Shown piece after piece: positions 5,157-5,816 of a DNA stretch of 5,816 bases (its first letter is position 1; every line of letters begins with the position of its first letter). The stretch comes from Chromatiales bacterium (GTDB lineage: Bacteria > Pseudomonadota > Gammaproteobacteria > UBA6429 > Thiohalophilaceae): the NCBI GenBank assembly GCA_024641465.1, contig JAHEDB010000166.1, positions 1 through 5,816 of the forward strand. Direction: 5' to 3'. The notes under the pieces were generated by a model. It worked only from the letters and a program-made list of their open reading frames with translations, ran no database searches and was not told the origin of the DNA. Made by a program: the position numbers and the translations under genes.

Positions 5157-5816
5157 CTAATCCGCCTGTCGTCTCAGGAAGGCGGGAATATCAAGATAGT
5201 CCATACTCGAGGCCGAATCACTATTATATTGATCAGATGCGACCTTATTACGGATCACTGTCGGCCGATCGAGCTGACCATAATCAACCTCACCGCTGCT
5301 ATTCTTGACCACCAGTTTGATGGGCTTGATTCCAACAGCACTGGCATGGCCCAGGCCGGTGGCCACCACCGTTACACGGAGTTCATTGGTCATTTGCGGG
5401 TCAATGACGGTCCCAACGACAACCGTGGCATTTTCCGAGGCAAAGCCCTTGATTGTATTGCCGACCTCTTCAAATTCACCGATTGTCATGTCCATCCCGG
5501 CTGTCACATTGACCAGAATCCCTCGCGCCCCGGCCAAGTTGACATCCTCCAGCAAGGGACTGGCCACGGCCGCCTCGGCTGCTTCCTTGGCCCGGAATTC
5601 TCCACTGGCCCGGCCGGAACCCATCATGGCCATGCCCATCTCGGACATCACAGTCCTGACATCGGCAAAATCCACGTTGATCAGCCCGGGGCAGGTAATC
5701 AGTTCGGCGATACCCTGCACGGCCCCAAGCAACACGTCATTGGCCGCCTTAAAGGCATCCAGCAGACTGATCTGCTTACCCAGCACACTGAGCAACTTCT
5801 CATTCGGAATCGTGAT
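5157..5816 (-). CDS. ftsZ: Cell division GTPase FtsZ, C-terminal 219 residues (start outside window)
   Basis: FtsZ is the tubulin-like GTPase that polymerises into the cytokinetic ring. The visible part enters in frame at ITIPNEKLLSVLG, about residue 161 in E. coli numbering. It contains AANDVLLGAVQGIAELIT with the GTP-contacting Asp (E. coli D187 equivalent) and the T7 synergy loop NVDFADVRTVMSEMG, whose two aspartates (D209 and D212 equivalents) complete the active site of the next subunit. The C-terminal GTPase-associated domain follows (SPLLEDVNLAGARGILVNVT to ELRVTVVATGLG). A short variable linker carries the LDRPTVIRN segment seen in many gammaproteobacteria, and the conserved tail DYLDIPAFLRRQAD binds FtsA and ZipA. 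The GTP-binding glycine loop GGGGTGS lies outside. Inferred full length is about 379 residues. The gene ends in TAG, 239 nt before lpxC. Confidence 0.98.
   Translation of the reverse strand: MTIPNEKLLSVLGKQISLLDAFKAANDVLLGAVQGIAELITCPGLINVDFADVRTVMSEMGMAMMGSGRASGEFRAKEAAEAAVASPLLEDVNLAGARGILVNVTAGMDMTIGEFEEVGNTIKGFASENATVVVGTVIDPQMTNELRVTVVATGLGHASAVGIKPIKLVVKNSSGEVDYGQLDRPTVIRNKVASDQYNSDSASSMDYLDIPAFLRRQAD

Overview
The window is a stretch of a gammaproteobacterial chromosome at the end of the division and cell-wall (dcw) cluster. The evidence is direct: the C-terminal part of FtsZ ends in a gammaproteobacterial-type tail (DYLDIPAFLRRQAD), and it is followed by a complete LpxC, a DUF721/DciA gene, an M23 peptidase and the N-terminal 380 residues of SecA. 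As I recall it, Pseudomonas-type genomes share this order (ftsZ, lpxC, dciA, M23 peptidase, secA). The locus has no SecM-type gene before secA and carries DciA, which points to a non-enteric gammaproteobacterium. LPS synthesis (LpxC) confirms a Gram-negative cell. I cannot name the genus.

Layout from high to low coordinates: ftsZ (partial, minus) is followed by a 239-nt gap holding a weak terminator, a possible lpxC promoter and a cluster of short repeats. Next is lpxC (minus, GTG start), which converges with dciA (plus) across only 9 nt. dciA diverges from the M23 peptidase gene (minus) across a 161-nt AT-rich control region with an exact TATAAT. After the M23 gene come a perfect 8-bp GC-rich hairpin and then a CapA/PgsA-like lipoprotein gene (minus, TTG start with a strong Shine-Dalgarno). 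An 83-nt spacer with a reasonable sigma70-type promoter and a small leader hairpin precedes secA, which runs off the low-coordinate edge.

Most genes serve growth and envelope building. FtsZ sets the division ring, LpxC commits precursor to lipid A, the M23 protein probably trims peptidoglycan from the periplasmic face of the inner membrane, SecA drives export, and DciA handles the replicative helicase. The CapA-like lipoprotein is the gene I would not expect in the core order.

No clearly new multi-gene system is visible. The points worth a second look are the CapA-like gene and the hairpin in front of its ribosome binding site, the repeat cluster in the lpxC leader, the unusually AT-rich dciA gene, and the secA leader. 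There is no gene-free stretch longer than 300 bases, and I saw no rRNA, tRNA, CRISPR array or mobile element.
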